Below are positions 39,502 to 48,368 of a stretch of 64,000 bases of DNA, piece after piece (positions within the stretch are counted from its first letter, which is position 1; each line of letters starts with the position of its first letter). The notes below the pieces were generated by a model. It did not search any database. It was not told the DNA's origin and saw nothing but the letters and a program-made list of their open reading frames with translations. The stretch comes from Clostridiales bacterium. Its GTDB lineage: Bacteria; Bacillota; Clostridia; Lachnospirales; Lachnospiraceae. The translations under genes and the position numbers were made by a program. The DNA is taken from contig JAJQCD010000001.1 of NCBI GenBank assembly GCA_021202925.1, forward strand, positions 1-64,000, read 5' to 3'.

Positions 39502-40383
39502 ATGAAGACAGGGAGTGAAGTTCGAAGGAAGCTGATTATGATTCTGGCTGCGGTCAGTCTGGCTGGCGGAGTGGTCGGCGCGACAGCCGTTCCGGCCTGG
39601 GCGTCGGATAAGGAAGTGGAGACGCGTTATCTGGGTGATCCAAAGTATGCCTACTGGGAATCCGATACGGTGGCAAAGTGGACGTCGGTCAGCAAAGCGC
39701 ACGAGTATCAGGTGAAACTTTATATCGCGGATTATGTGGATCTGGATGATGAAGAGGATGCGAGCAATCGGAAAGGACTCTCAGATTCTCAGCTGGAAGA
39801 CCTGACCATAGATGGCGAATGCGTGACGATGAAGCGCACGACGGAGCAGAGATACGATTTCAGCGAGTACATGAACGATAAGCACAGCTATTTCTTTGCG
39901 GTTCGCGCGGTACCGAAGACCAGTGAGCAGGCCTGGGTTGTAGCAGGAAACTGGGTGGCATCGCCGACCGTGGACTTTACGGAGAGCGCCGTGCAGGGCA
40001 TTACGGGCGGAGTCTGGCGGAATTATCTGAATGGAAGCAAATACCAGGATGAGGACGGCGATTACCTGGGCGCCGGCTGGAACCTGATTCAGGGCAGCTG
40101 GTATCTGATGGATGAAGAGGGATTCCGTCTGACCGGATTCCAGACGGTGGATGGAGAGACCTATTACCTGAGCGATGAGGATGGCAGGATGGCGACCGGC
40201 TGGTTTGTCTGGAATGAGAACTGGTATTATTCGGACAGCAGCGGACGGGTACAGACCGGCTGGATTATGGATGTGCCCGGCAAGTATTATTATCTGTATG
40301 AAGACGGAACGCTCGCCACGAATACGACAATTGACGGTTATTATGTAGGCGACAGCGGTCTGCGGCAGTATACGACAAATTGA
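39502..40383 (+). CDS. Secreted FN3-like protein with cell-wall-binding repeats, paralogue
   Basis: 293 residues: a signal peptide (about 1-34, ending PAWAS), an FN3-like domain (about 45-160; VAKWTSVSKAHEYQVKLY and YFFAVRAVPKTS match the preceding protein), and CW_binding repeats to the C-terminus. It lacks the first beta domain of its neighbour. GAAGGAG precedes the ATG. Probably a tandem duplication followed by divergence. Confidence 0.82.
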   Translation: MKTGSEVRRKLIMILAAVSLAGGVVGATAVPAWASDKEVETRYLGDPKYAYWESDTVAKWTSVSKAHEYQVKLYIADYVDLDDEEDASNRKGLSDSQLEDLTIDGECVTMKRTTEQRYDFSEYMNDKHSYFFAVRAVPKTSEQAWVVAGNWVASPTVDFTESAVQGITGGVWRNYLNGSKYQDEDGDYLGAGWNLIQGSWYLMDEEGFRLTGFQTVDGETYYLSDEDGRMATGWFVWNENWYYSDSSGRVQTGWIMDVPGKYYYLYEDGTLATNTTIDGYYVGDSGLRQYTTN

Positions 40384-40434
40384 TGTTTTGCGGAACGTCT
40401 GAAAAAAGGAGCCCTTTGCGGAAAGATGGCGATT

Positions 40435-40478
40435 CATTGCCGGTTATGCGTCAGTGAAAGGATGCATAGCCGGCAATG
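40435..40478 (+). terminator. Hairpin after the paralogue gene
   Basis: CATTGCCGG (40435-40443) pairs with CCGGCAATG (40470-40478), with further internal pairing of TATGC/GCATA. No immediate T run, so its terminator strength is uncertain. Confidence 0.5.
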
Positions 40479-40512
40479 TCATGTCCTGACAGAGGGCTTT
40501 GTATGTACGGGC

Positions 40513-40541
40513 TTGCAAAACAGGAATTTCGGTAATATAAT
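40513..40541 (+). promoter_or_regulatory. Promoter of the MATE exporter
   Basis: TTGCAA (40513-40518), a 17-base spacer and TATAAT (40536-40541). Confidence 0.72.
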
Positions 40542-40621
40542 GGTTACGATTCAGACAGGATCGCCTGGAACGGACCGGTCGTTTCGATTTGTGGTTGCCT
40601 ACCTGGAAGGGAGAGGGTTAC

Positions 40622-42028
40622 GTGAGTAGTGTGAATGCAAAGAAAACCGATGATGGTGGGGAGGAGAACCGCCGGGAGATGCTTCTGACCGGTGAGATCA
40701 GCCGGATCATTCCCCGTCTGGCGGCACCGACGATCATCAGTATGATGATCACTGCCATTTACAATATGGCGGATACTTTTTTTGTGAGTCAGATCGGAAC
40801 CAGTGCGTCTGGCGCGGTGGGCGTCATCTTTTCGGCGATGGCGATTATCCAGGCGCTCTCTTTTACGATTGGGATGGGGAGCGGCAATTACATGGCGAGA
40901 CGTCTGGGCGCCGGACAGCAGAAGGAAGGCGAGACCATTGCGTCGACTGCGTTTTTTACGGGGCTGATACTGGGAACCTGTCTGGGACTGGTCTGCCTGT
41001 TTTTTATTGAGCCGATCGTCATGCTTCTGGGGGCGACGGAGACGATCCGACCCTATGCGGTGCAGTATGCGCAGTATATTTTCCTGGCGACGCCGTTTAT
41101 GATGTGTTCCTTTATTATGAACAACCTGCTGCGTCTGCAGGGGCTGGCGGCGGTTGCCATGATCGGCATCACCAGTGGTGGAATCCTGAATATCATCCTG
41201 GATCCGATATTTATCTTTGGCCTGGGAATGGGAATTTCTGGTGCCGCGATTGCGACCGGTCTGTCACAGGTGGTCAGCTTTACCATTTTGCTGTTTGAGA
41301 GCAATCGGCGTAAGGAGTGTATCTCCATGCGACTGCGAAATTTCAAACCTTCTCTGCATTTTTATGGAATCATGCTTAACGGTGGCCTGCCATCCCTCGG
41401 AAGGCAGGGAATGGCCAGTATCGCGACGATTGTGCTGAACACGATGGCGCACCCTTATGGAGACGCTGCGATTGCGGCCATGGCGATCGTAAACCGGCTG
41501 ACCTATTTCGTCAATTCGGCCGTCATTGGCGTGGGACAGGGATTCCAGCCGGTCTGTGGGTTTTCTTACGGTGCAAAGGAGTACGAACGGGTCAGGCAGG
41601 CCTACTGGTTTTGTGTGAAAGTGACAACCGTGATTCTGGTTCTGGTCGGCGTAGCCGGTTTCCTGGTATCTGGCAGTCTGATTGCTTTGTTCCGCAGAGA
41701 CGATGCGGAGGTGATTGCGATTGGGACGCTGGCGTTGCGCCTGCAGCTGGCCACGATCTGGTCGTTTGGATTTTATACCATGAGCAGTATGATGACGCAA
41801 TCCATTGGATTTGGCGTGCGTGCGACGCTGATCGCCATGGCGCGGCAGGGGCTTTTCCTGATTCCGATTCTGCTGATCGCAACGCCTTCTCTGGGCCTTC
41901 TTGGAATTCAGGCCGCACAGCCGATCTCTGATATTCTGTCGGTTGTGTTGAGTGCGTGCGTGGTGCGGGGCGTGTTCCGCCAGTTCGCCTTGCTGGCAGA
42001 AGAACGGGATTGTTCAGGAAATGCTTGA
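40622..42028 (+). CDS. MATE-family efflux transporter
   Basis: 468 residues, twelve predicted helices, two related halves. MADTFFVSQIGTSASGAVGV and the mid-protein GQGFQPVCGFSYGA are MATE signatures. It probably exports organic cations or drugs using a Na+ or H+ gradient. GTG 40622 is chosen because GGGAGAGG lies just upstream. The promoter of the ecf operon overlaps its stop codon. Confidence 0.88.
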   Translation: MSSVNAKKTDDGGEENRREMLLTGEISRIIPRLAAPTIISMMITAIYNMADTFFVSQIGTSASGAVGVIFSAMAIIQALSFTIGMGSGNYMARRLGAGQQKEGETIASTAFFTGLILGTCLGLVCLFFIEPIVMLLGATETIRPYAVQYAQYIFLATPFMMCSFIMNNLLRLQGLAAVAMIGITSGGILNIILDPIFIFGLGMGISGAAIATGLSQVVSFTILLFESNRRKECISMRLRNFKPSLHFYGIMLNGGLPSLGRQGMASIATIVLNTMAHPYGDAAIAAMAIVNRLTYFVNSAVIGVGQGFQPVCGFSYGAKEYERVRQAYWFCVKVTTVILVLVGVAGFLVSGSLIALFRRDDAEVIAIGTLALRLQLATIWSFGFYTMSSMMTQSIGFGVRATLIAMARQGLFLIPILLIATPSLGLLGIQAAQPISDILSVVLSACVVRGVFRQFALLAEERDCSGNA

Positions 42029-42053
42029 CGGAATCGGTTGAATCGCGTAAGAT
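42025..42053 (+). promoter_or_regulatory. Promoter of ecfA1-ecfA2-ecfT-truA
   Basis: TTGACG (42025-42030), a 17-base spacer and TAAGAT (42048-42053); the -35 overlaps the stop of the upstream MATE gene. A small ACCTG/CAGGT hairpin lies in the leader at 42072-42086. Confidence 0.7.
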
Positions 42054-42112
42054 AGGGGAATGTAAACCAATACCTGCCTTTCAGGTTAACCAGAGAAGAA
42101 AGGGTTCGCACA

Positions 42113-43006
42113 ATGGGAATTATCAGGGCTTCCAAATTAATATATGACTACATTCGCCGGGATGAGGACGATCATATCGAAGAGGTAAACCGGGCGATTG
42201 ATAACATGACAGTGGATATTCAGAAGGGTGATTTTGTGGCGATTCTCGGACACAACGGATCCGGCAAGTCAACCTTTGCCAAACAGATCAATGGGATTCT
42301 GCTTCCGACGGAAGGCGCGGTGTGGATTTCCGAGATGAACACGGCGGACGATTCGCATATCTGGGACATTCGCAAAACGGCAGGAATGGTGTTTCAGAAT
42401 CCTGACAATCAGATCATTGGCAATGTCGTCGAGGAGGATGTGGGGTTCGGACCGGAAAATATGGGCATACCGACGGATGAGATCTGGCGGCGGGTGGACG
42501 AGAGCCTGGAAAAAGTGGGCATGACCGCATATCGGCTGAAATCCCCGAACAAACTGTCTGGCGGACAGAAGCAGCGTGTGGCAATCGCGGGAGTGATGGC
42601 AATGAGGCCGGAGTGCATTGTGCTGGATGAGCCGACGGCCATGCTGGATCCCAATGGCCGCCGGGAGGTCATTGCCACTCTGCATGAACTGAACCGGAAG
42701 GAAGGAATTACGATTCTTCTGATTACGCATTATATGGAGGAAGTCATTGACGCCGATCGGGTGATCGTAATGGACGATGGACGGATTGTGATGGATGGGA
42801 CGCCGCGGGAGATTTTTTCCCGTGTGTCGGAACTGAAGTCTTATCGTCTTGATGTGCCGCAGGTGACGGAACTTGCTTATGAATTACGGCAGGCCGGAGT
42901 GGTGATGCCGGAATGTGTACTGACCATGGACGAAATGATGGCCTGTCTGCTCCCACTGATGAAGGCGTGTTATCCGGAAACGGTCAGGCTGGAAGGAGAT
43001 GCATGA
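42113..43006 (+). CDS. ecfA1: ECF transporter ATPase EcfA1
   Basis: 297 residues: Walker A GHNGSGKST, signature LSGGQKQR, Walker B CIVLDEPTA. One of two ATPases energising group II ECF vitamin and micronutrient importers, shared by many substrate-binding proteins. It overlaps ecfA2 at the ATGATG junction. Location after rplQ and before truA is typical in Firmicutes. Confidence 0.95.
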   Translation: MGIIRASKLIYDYIRRDEDDHIEEVNRAIDNMTVDIQKGDFVAILGHNGSGKSTFAKQINGILLPTEGAVWISEMNTADDSHIWDIRKTAGMVFQNPDNQIIGNVVEEDVGFGPENMGIPTDEIWRRVDESLEKVGMTAYRLKSPNKLSGGQKQRVAIAGVMAMRPECIVLDEPTAMLDPNGRREVIATLHELNRKEGITILLITHYMEEVIDADRVIVMDDGRIVMDGTPREIFSRVSELKSYRLDVPQVTELAYELRQAGVVMPECVLTMDEMMACLLPLMKACYPETVRLEGDA

Positions 43007-43944
43007 TGTCGATCAAAGCGGAAAATCTGAATTATATTTACAGCCAGGGGACGGCTTACGAGCAATATGCGTTAAAGGATGTCAGCTTTGAAATCGGAGA
43101 TGGTGAATTTGTCGGACTGATCGGGCACACCGGATCCGGAAAATCCACTTTGATTCAGCATCTGAACGGTCTGCTTCGGGCAAGCAGCGGGACGATTTAT
43201 TACAATGGAGAGAATATTTACGCGGATGGCTATGACATGAAGGCGCTTCGGGGGAAGGTCGGCCTGGTGTTTCAGTATCCGGAACATCAGCTGTTTGAGA
43301 TTGATGTGTTTACGGATGTTTGCTTCGGACCGAAGAATCAGGGACTTTCCAAGGAAGCATGCGAGGTGCGTGCGAGAGAGGCGCTGCAGTCGGTTGGTCT
43401 GGACGAACGGTTCTGGAAACAGTCGCCGTTTGAATTGTCCGGTGGGCAGAAACGGCGCGTGGCGATTGCGGGTGTTCTGGCAATGCAGCCGGAGGTGCTG
43501 ATTCTGGACGAACCGACGGCCGGACTGGATCCGAAGGGGAGAGACGAGATTCTGGAGGAGCTTGCAGAGCTTCACAGGAAGAGACATATGACGATTATCC
43601 TGGTCTCTCACAGCATGGAAGACGTTGCCCGCTATGCGAGCCGGATTCTTGTGATGAATCATGGAGAGAAGATTTTTGACGCGGCGCCGAAGGAGGTCTT
43701 TGCGCATTACAGGGAACTGGAGACAATCGGGCTGGCGGCGCCGCAGGTCACCTATATCGTACACGGACTGAGGGAGCATGGCGTGCCGATTGCGGATGAT
43801 ATTACAACGGTCGAGGAAGCGCGCAACGCGATTCTCAGGCTGCTGGGGAAGGCCGAACAGACAGAGGCGAAGGCGGATCGGAAGCGGCCCGACCAGGCGA
43901 GGACAGCAAACCGGTCGAAAGGAAAGGCGGATCAGAGATCATGA
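43006..43944 (+). CDS. ecfA2: ECF transporter ATPase EcfA2
   Basis: About 312 residues: Walker A GHTGSGKST, signature LSGGQKRR, Walker B VLILDEPTAGLD. A charged Lys/Arg-rich tail follows the ATPase fold. ATG 43006 fits the spacing from AAGGAG better than the adjacent ATG at 43003. Its end overlaps ecfT by four bases. Confidence 0.94.
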   Translation: MSIKAENLNYIYSQGTAYEQYALKDVSFEIGDGEFVGLIGHTGSGKSTLIQHLNGLLRASSGTIYYNGENIYADGYDMKALRGKVGLVFQYPEHQLFEIDVFTDVCFGPKNQGLSKEACEVRAREALQSVGLDERFWKQSPFELSGGQKRRVAIAGVLAMQPEVLILDEPTAGLDPKGRDEILEELAELHRKRHMTIILVSHSMEDVARYASRILVMNHGEKIFDAAPKEVFAHYRELETIGLAAPQVTYIVHGLREHGVPIADDITTVEEARNAILRLLGKAEQTEAKADRKRPDQARTANRSKGKADQRS

Positions 43945-44735
43945 TACGAGAGATTACATTAGGGCAGTATTATCCGATTGATTCCCTGCTGCATCGGCTG
44001 GATCCACGTACCAAGCTGTTTGGGACGCTGATTTTTATCGTCTCGCTGTTTCTGGCCAACAGTGTCCTGGCTTATGTGGCGGCGACGGTGTTTTTGTTCG
44101 GGTGTATCCGTCTGTCGCGGGTGCCGTTTGGCTTCATGGTGCGCGGTCTGCGTGCGGTTCTTGTGCTGTTGCTGATCAGCGTCAGTTTCAATCTGTTTCT
44201 GACGCCAGGCGAGCCAATCGTAACAATCGGTTTCCTGAAGGTGACCTGGGAGGGCCTGCGGATGGCCGGTTTCATGGCGCTTCGTCTGATTTATCTGGTG
44301 ATCGGTTCGTCGGTGATGACATTGACGACCACGCCGAATCAGCTGACAGACGGTCTGGAGAAAAGCCTGGGTTTTTTAAAACGGGTTGGTGTGCCGGTTC
44401 ACGAGGTCTCCATGATGATGTCAATTGCGCTCCGTTTTATTCCAATCCTGGTGGAGGAGACGGACAAGATCATGAAAGCGCAGATGGCGCGCGGCGCGGA
44501 TTTTGAGAGTGGCAATCTGATTCGCAAGGCCAAAGCGATGGTTCCGCTGCTGGTGCCGCTTTTTATCTCTGCGTTTCGACGGGCAACGGATCTGGCAATG
44601 GCGATGGAAGCGCGCTGTTATCACGGCGGGGCGGGGAGAACGAAGATGAAGCCGCTTCGTTATGCCGGATGGGATCGGGTCGCGTATGGCGTGCTTGTGG
44701 CATATATTGTGGCGGTCGTTCTGCTTCGCGTGTGA
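43941..44735 (+). CDS. ecfT: ECF transporter transmembrane subunit EcfT
   Basis: 264 residues, several transmembrane helices, with LHRLDPRTKLFGTL at the start and the conserved cytoplasmic coupling motif ARGADFESG near the C-terminus. It links substrate-binding components to EcfA1/A2. Translationally coupled to ecfA2. Confidence 0.94.
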   Translation: MIREITLGQYYPIDSLLHRLDPRTKLFGTLIFIVSLFLANSVLAYVAATVFLFGCIRLSRVPFGFMVRGLRAVLVLLLISVSFNLFLTPGEPIVTIGFLKVTWEGLRMAGFMALRLIYLVIGSSVMTLTTTPNQLTDGLEKSLGFLKRVGVPVHEVSMMMSIALRFIPILVEETDKIMKAQMARGADFESGNLIRKAKAMVPLLVPLFISAFRRATDLAMAMEARCYHGGAGRTKMKPLRYAGWDRVAYGVLVAYIVAVVLLRV

Positions 44736-44759
44736 CCGGGATGCAGAGGAGTATATATC

Positions 44760-45944
44760 ATGAAGCGAATCAAACTGGTGGTAGCTTATGACGGCACCCA
44801 TTACAACGGATGGCAGTTCCAGCCGAATGGCATCACGATTGAGGAGATATTGAACCGCACACTGACGGATCTGATGAAGGAGCCGATCACCGTCATCGGC
44901 GCGAGCCGGACGGATTCCGGCGTCCATGCGCGTGGCAATGTAGCTGTGTTCGATACGGAGAACCGGATGGCGCCAGATAAGATTTGTCTGGCGTTAAATC
45001 AGCGTCTGCCGGAAGACATTCGGGTACAGTCGTCGGAAGAGGTGCCGCTTACCTGGCATCCACGCCGGGCAAACTGCACGAAGACGTATGAGTATCGAAT
45101 CCTGAATCGCCGGATTTCCATGCCGTTAGAGCGGTTGTATGCGTTTCACTGTTATTATTCCCTTGATGTGGAACGGATGCGGCAGGCGGCGGAATATCTG
45201 CTTGGCGAACATGATTTCAGGAGTTTCTGCACCACCAGGACGCAGGCGGAGGATACGGTCCGCACGATTTACAGCCTGGATGTATATAAGGAAGGCGATC
45301 TGATCACGATTCGTGTGAGCGGAAGCGGCTTTCTCTACAACATGGTGCGCATCATCGCGGGGACACTGATGAAGGTCGGGATGGGGATTTATCCGCCGGA
45401 ACATGTGGCCGAGATCCTTGAAGCGCGCGACCGGAGACAGGCTGGGCAGACCGCCATGGCGAAGGGGCTGACGCTGATCAGCCTGGAATATGAGAAGGAG
45501 TTGCCGACCTGGATCAGCAGCGAGAACCGGCAATGGAAATACGACGTTCTTCAGTCGCATATCCGGGCAGAGCGGGCGGCTTATTTTCTAGTCAGCCGTT
45601 GCCAGAATGACGAGTGGGAGCATCTGCTGAACCGGACGATCCATCATGCGTTTCGTAATGGGGCGGATCGCGTCTATCTGACCGACCTGGAAGGGGAACG
45701 GCTGCGCCCGGGCGACCGCTATGGTTACTATCGGATTGAACAGATGAGTGAAAAACAGACGGTTGCAGCCCTGGAATGTCTGACCGATGAGGAAACCTGT
45801 GCCATGTGGGAGCAGTCGGACCGGGGAAGGAATGGATCAGAGGCAGAACGAGCGCCTGGCTTAAAGTGGTACATTGCCGTGGACGCCGGTTGCGGATTGG
45901 AAGCGGGAGAAGAGGGAAATCCGAGTGATTCGACTGATTTGTAA
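44760..45944 (+). CDS. truA: tRNA pseudouridine(38-40) synthase TruA with C-terminal extension
   Basis: 394 residues. Residues 1-245 are a complete TruA: the catalytic Asp is in GASRTDSGVHARGN, and GSGFLYNMVRIIAGTLMKVG is conserved. Normal TruA ends near 245-265; about 130-140 further residues follow, beginning around PTWISSENRQWKYDVLQ. The extension has mixed charge and no recognised motif. GAGGAG precedes the ATG. It ends the ecf operon, as in many Firmicutes. Confidence 0.93.
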   Translation: MKRIKLVVAYDGTHYNGWQFQPNGITIEEILNRTLTDLMKEPITVIGASRTDSGVHARGNVAVFDTENRMAPDKICLALNQRLPEDIRVQSSEEVPLTWHPRRANCTKTYEYRILNRRISMPLERLYAFHCYYSLDVERMRQAAEYLLGEHDFRSFCTTRTQAEDTVRTIYSLDVYKEGDLITIRVSGSGFLYNMVRIIAGTLMKVGMGIYPPEHVAEILEARDRRQAGQTAMAKGLTLISLEYEKELPTWISSENRQWKYDVLQSHIRAERAAYFLVSRCQNDEWEHLLNRTIHHAFRNGADRVYLTDLEGERLRPGDRYGYYRIEQMSEKQTVAALECLTDEETCAMWEQSDRGRNGSEAERAPGLKWYIAVDAGCGLEAGEEGNPSDSTDL

Positions 45945-46003
45945 TCCGGAAAAATGAAGACCAGAGAAAGCAAAATTGGGTTCCGAATGACCATAAATGG
46001 CTC

Positions 46004-46032
46004 TTGAAAACCATTCTCTGACATGATAGTAT
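46004..46032 (+). promoter_or_regulatory. Promoter of the DUF4234-DUF2752 pair
   Basis: TTGAAA (46004-46009), a 17-base spacer and TAGTAT (46027-46032) preceded by TGA (extended -10). Confidence 0.6.
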
Positions 46033-46068
46033 GGTGTGGATAAACGGTTTGACGGGAGGGAAATGGGT

Positions 46069-47247
46069 ATGAATGATAACAAAAGTAGCGGTTTTTCCAT
46101 GTTTCGTATTTTTTCGTTGGTCTGTGCATTTTTGTATGCGGTGCGGGTGATCTGGCAGATCCCAGGCGCGTTTTCCAATCTGGGTGGAATGCTCGGGCGG
46201 CATAAAGTGATGAGCTTTTTGTGGCTGGACTGCTCTTTGCTTTCTATCCTTTCGTGTGCGCTTCTCGCATACCTGCTCTTTCTCCTTGGCATGCAGAAGG
46301 ATGAGACGAAATGGGATCCGCTGTATCTGCTGGTACTCGTGGGCGCAGCCGTCCGGGTCGCTGTCGTTACACTCTGCACGGTGATTCGGCTGTTTTACAT
46401 GCTGGTCAGTCACTGGCATATTTCCGGTCTGGCGCTCTCATGGGCGAAGCCTGTCTTATGTGCGGTGGCAACAGTCGGAGGCCTGTTCCTGTTTTTTACT
46501 GTTTCCGGTGTGCGGCCGTTTGATGGGAAGACAAAGGAAGATTTCGCAGCCATGGCAGAGTGGGCGAAAACGCTGGTGCCGCAGGAAACCAGGGCGATCT
46601 TTGCAAATCTTCAGAGCGGGACAAGGACGTCGCAGGGAGCCGGAGCGAATGGAGCTGCAACCGACAGGTATGCCAGAGCGAACGGCTATGCCGGGACGAA
46701 TGGCTATGCCGGAGCAGACAACTACGGCGGAATGAATGACCACGCCGGAGCGGGGACAAATGCCGGAACGGGTGCTTATGACAGTGCAGCGGGATACGCA
46801 CAGAATGCCACATATGGGAATGCACCGTCATATTCCGGATATCCGAGAACGCATGTAAAGGATGACAGGAGCCTTTTATTGTACATTATCTTCGGCATCC
46901 TGACCTGCAGTATCTACTGCTTTTATTTTATGTATTCCATGTCGAAAGACATCAATACCATCTGTGAGGGAGACGGGCTTCACACGGGCGGTCTGGGTGC
47001 CATGATTGGATATTATATTATCACCTGCGGCTGGTACGGCGTATATTGGGGGACTTCCACTGCGGATCGTCTGAAAGCGAACGGCGTCAAATATGGTGTG
47101 AACGTGGAAGAATCCGGGCTGACCTATCTTCTCTGGTGCGTTCCGGGAATTTTCCTGTGTTTCATCGGGCCTTATGTTGCGATGCACATTCTGATAAAAA
47201 ATACAAACAGACTGGCAAAAGCGTACAATGAAAAATATCATGTCTAG
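46069..47247 (+). CDS. Membrane protein with C-terminal DUF4234 domain
   Basis: 392 residues. Four to five N-terminal transmembrane helices (about 8-155) are followed by a low-complexity linker of GYAG/NAG-like units (about 195-260). The C-terminal DUF4234 domain has three or so helices (LYIIFGILTCSIYCFYFMYS, then MIGYYIITCGWYGVYWG). ATG 46069 is best spaced from GGGAGGG. It overlaps the DUF2752 gene by 20 bases. Function unknown. Confidence 0.75.
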   Translation: MNDNKSSGFSMFRIFSLVCAFLYAVRVIWQIPGAFSNLGGMLGRHKVMSFLWLDCSLLSILSCALLAYLLFLLGMQKDETKWDPLYLLVLVGAAVRVAVVTLCTVIRLFYMLVSHWHISGLALSWAKPVLCAVATVGGLFLFFTVSGVRPFDGKTKEDFAAMAEWAKTLVPQETRAIFANLQSGTRTSQGAGANGAATDRYARANGYAGTNGYAGADNYGGMNDHAGAGTNAGTGAYDSAAGYAQNATYGNAPSYSGYPRTHVKDDRSLLLYIIFGILTCSIYCFYFMYSMSKDINTICEGDGLHTGGLGAMIGYYIITCGWYGVYWGTSTADRLKANGVKYGVNVEESGLTYLLWCVPGIFLCFIGPYVAMHILIKNTNRLAKAYNEKYHV

Positions 47248-47647
47248 AACCGATATGGAAGCTGCGGCGGCTGTGGCCGGATTGTACTTCGTCATGGGAA
47301 GGATTGGGATCGGCTGCCCGATTCTTTTCCTGACTGGAGTGTCCTGCGCAGGCTGTGGCATGACACGGGCGTGGCTCTCGCTCCTACACCTGGATCTGGC
47401 AGCGGCGTATCATTGTCATCCACTGTTCTGGGTGCCTCCGCTGGTGCTGTTTGCCTGGATTGTCCGGCAACGAATTCCCCGCCGCCTTCTGGAGGCCGCA
47501 GAATTTGTCCTGATTGTCCTGTTCCTGATTGTTTATGTGGTGCGGCTGCAGAACCCGGAAGACACCATTGTTGTCTGCGACCCCCAAAGCGGTCTTTTCT
47601 ATCGTCTGGCCATGTGGGCGCTTGATCTTTTCAAATCGAGTTTTTGA
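47228..47647 (+). CDS. DUF2752 membrane protein
   Basis: 139 residues, three hydrophobic helices, with the DUF2752 core CPILFLTGVSCAGCGMTRAW. It starts inside the DUF4234 gene, so the two are probably co-translated. Pairing of these domains in one operon suggests a shared envelope role; the biochemical function is unknown. Confidence 0.8.
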   Translation: MKNIMSRTDMEAAAAVAGLYFVMGRIGIGCPILFLTGVSCAGCGMTRAWLSLLHLDLAAAYHCHPLFWVPPLVLFAWIVRQRIPRRLLEAAEFVLIVLFLIVYVVRLQNPEDTIVVCDPQSGLFYRLAMWALDLFKSSF

Positions 47648-47668
47648 AAAGATTTTTGATAAAAACGC

Positions 47669-47697
47669 TTGACAAAGATAAATTTATCGTGTATGAT
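47669..47697 (+). promoter_or_regulatory. Promoter of tRNA-Gln
   Basis: TTGACA (47669-47674), a 17-base spacer and TATGAT (47692-47697), 18 bases before the tRNA. Confidence 0.85.
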
Positions 47698-47714
47698 TAG
47701 GTTCGTTGCAGTGA

Positions 47715-47786
47715 TGGGCTATCGCCAAATGGTAAGGCAACGGACTCTGACTCCGTCATTTCAAGGTTCGAATCCTTGTAGCCCAG
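47715..47786 (+). tRNA. tRNA-Gln (anticodon CTG)
   Basis: 72 bases fold as a cloverleaf: acceptor TGGGCTA/TAGCCCA, anticodon stem ACGGA/TCCGT with loop CTCTGAC (anticodon CTG, reads CAG), and T arm with GGTTCGAATCC. Discriminator G; CCA is not encoded. AT-rich accessory DNA starts immediately downstream, as is common at tRNA integration sites. Confidence 0.95.
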
Positions 47787-47790
47787 CGAG

Positions 47791-47838
47791 AAAACAGCTA
47801 CAGACCTAAGTAAAATCAAGGGTTTGTAGCTGTTTTTT
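47791..47838 (+). terminator. Terminator after tRNA-Gln
   Basis: AAAACAGCTACA (47791-47802) pairs with TGTAGCTGTTTT (47825-47836), continuing into a T run. Confidence 0.88.
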
Positions 47839-47932
47839 GTTTGTTAAAGAGTAAAAAATTTCATTACCATCTATATACCGGCAGGCACGTCCTGGTGTGT
47901 AACTGGCAGCGTCAAGGGAACTGTTTAAGAGA

Positions 47933-48331
47933 GTGTGTTTATATTGCGTGTCTGGTATGTGTACTTTCGCACGGTTGAATACGGTTACTGCGATTGCCTT
48001 GCAGGAAGTGATTGACGGATATAATCGGCATAGACTTCCACTTATGCTGGTAGATTCATCAATAATGTCATTAAAAGAGCGTGAAGAAGAAAAAGGAACC
48101 GAAATTACATCGAATAGTATGAGAAGGGGATTGTTTCGGTACATGGTGGAGCATTGCCAATGTAGACAGTCAATCGTCATTGAAAATGAAATCCCAGAAT
48201 TGGATTATAAAAATGCAAATCTGATTTACTTCACTAAAAAAGAAAATAATGGAAGATATGGGTTGATCAATGGGTATAGAGATTGGGGTGAATTTGCACT
48301 TGACAAAGAACTTGCAATACGCTACCATTAA
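47933..48331 (+). pseudogene. C-terminal remnant of an SMC/AAA-like ATPase
   Basis: About 130 codons open from GTG 47933. The segment LPLMLVDSSIMSLKEREEEK resembles the Walker B region of large DNA-repair or defence ATPases (family form LVLDSP...K), followed by ENEIPELDYKNANLIYFT and an RYGLI-type end. No P-loop and no ribosome site are present, so it is probably the surviving 3' end of a larger gene. AT-rich, unlike the core genes. Assignment rests on motif resemblance only. Confidence 0.5.
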
Positions 48332-48351
48332 TTTACCTCAAAGGTAAATTA
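48329..48351 (+). promoter_or_regulatory. Palindrome, likely toxin-antitoxin operator
   Basis: TAATTTACCT and AGGTAAATTA are perfect inverted arms around CAA, 17 bases before the toxin start. Autoregulated TA operons carry such operators for the antitoxin; no T run follows, arguing against a terminator. Confidence 0.55.
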
Positions 48352-48368
48352 AAAAAAGAGGCGGTTGG

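Noticed and set aside
47860..47935. Minus-strand coding-like stretch downstream of the tRNA terminator
   Set aside because: It reads a plausible short peptide (SYTPGRACRYIDGNEIF), but the frame continues antisense through the ATPase remnant, with no start signal.
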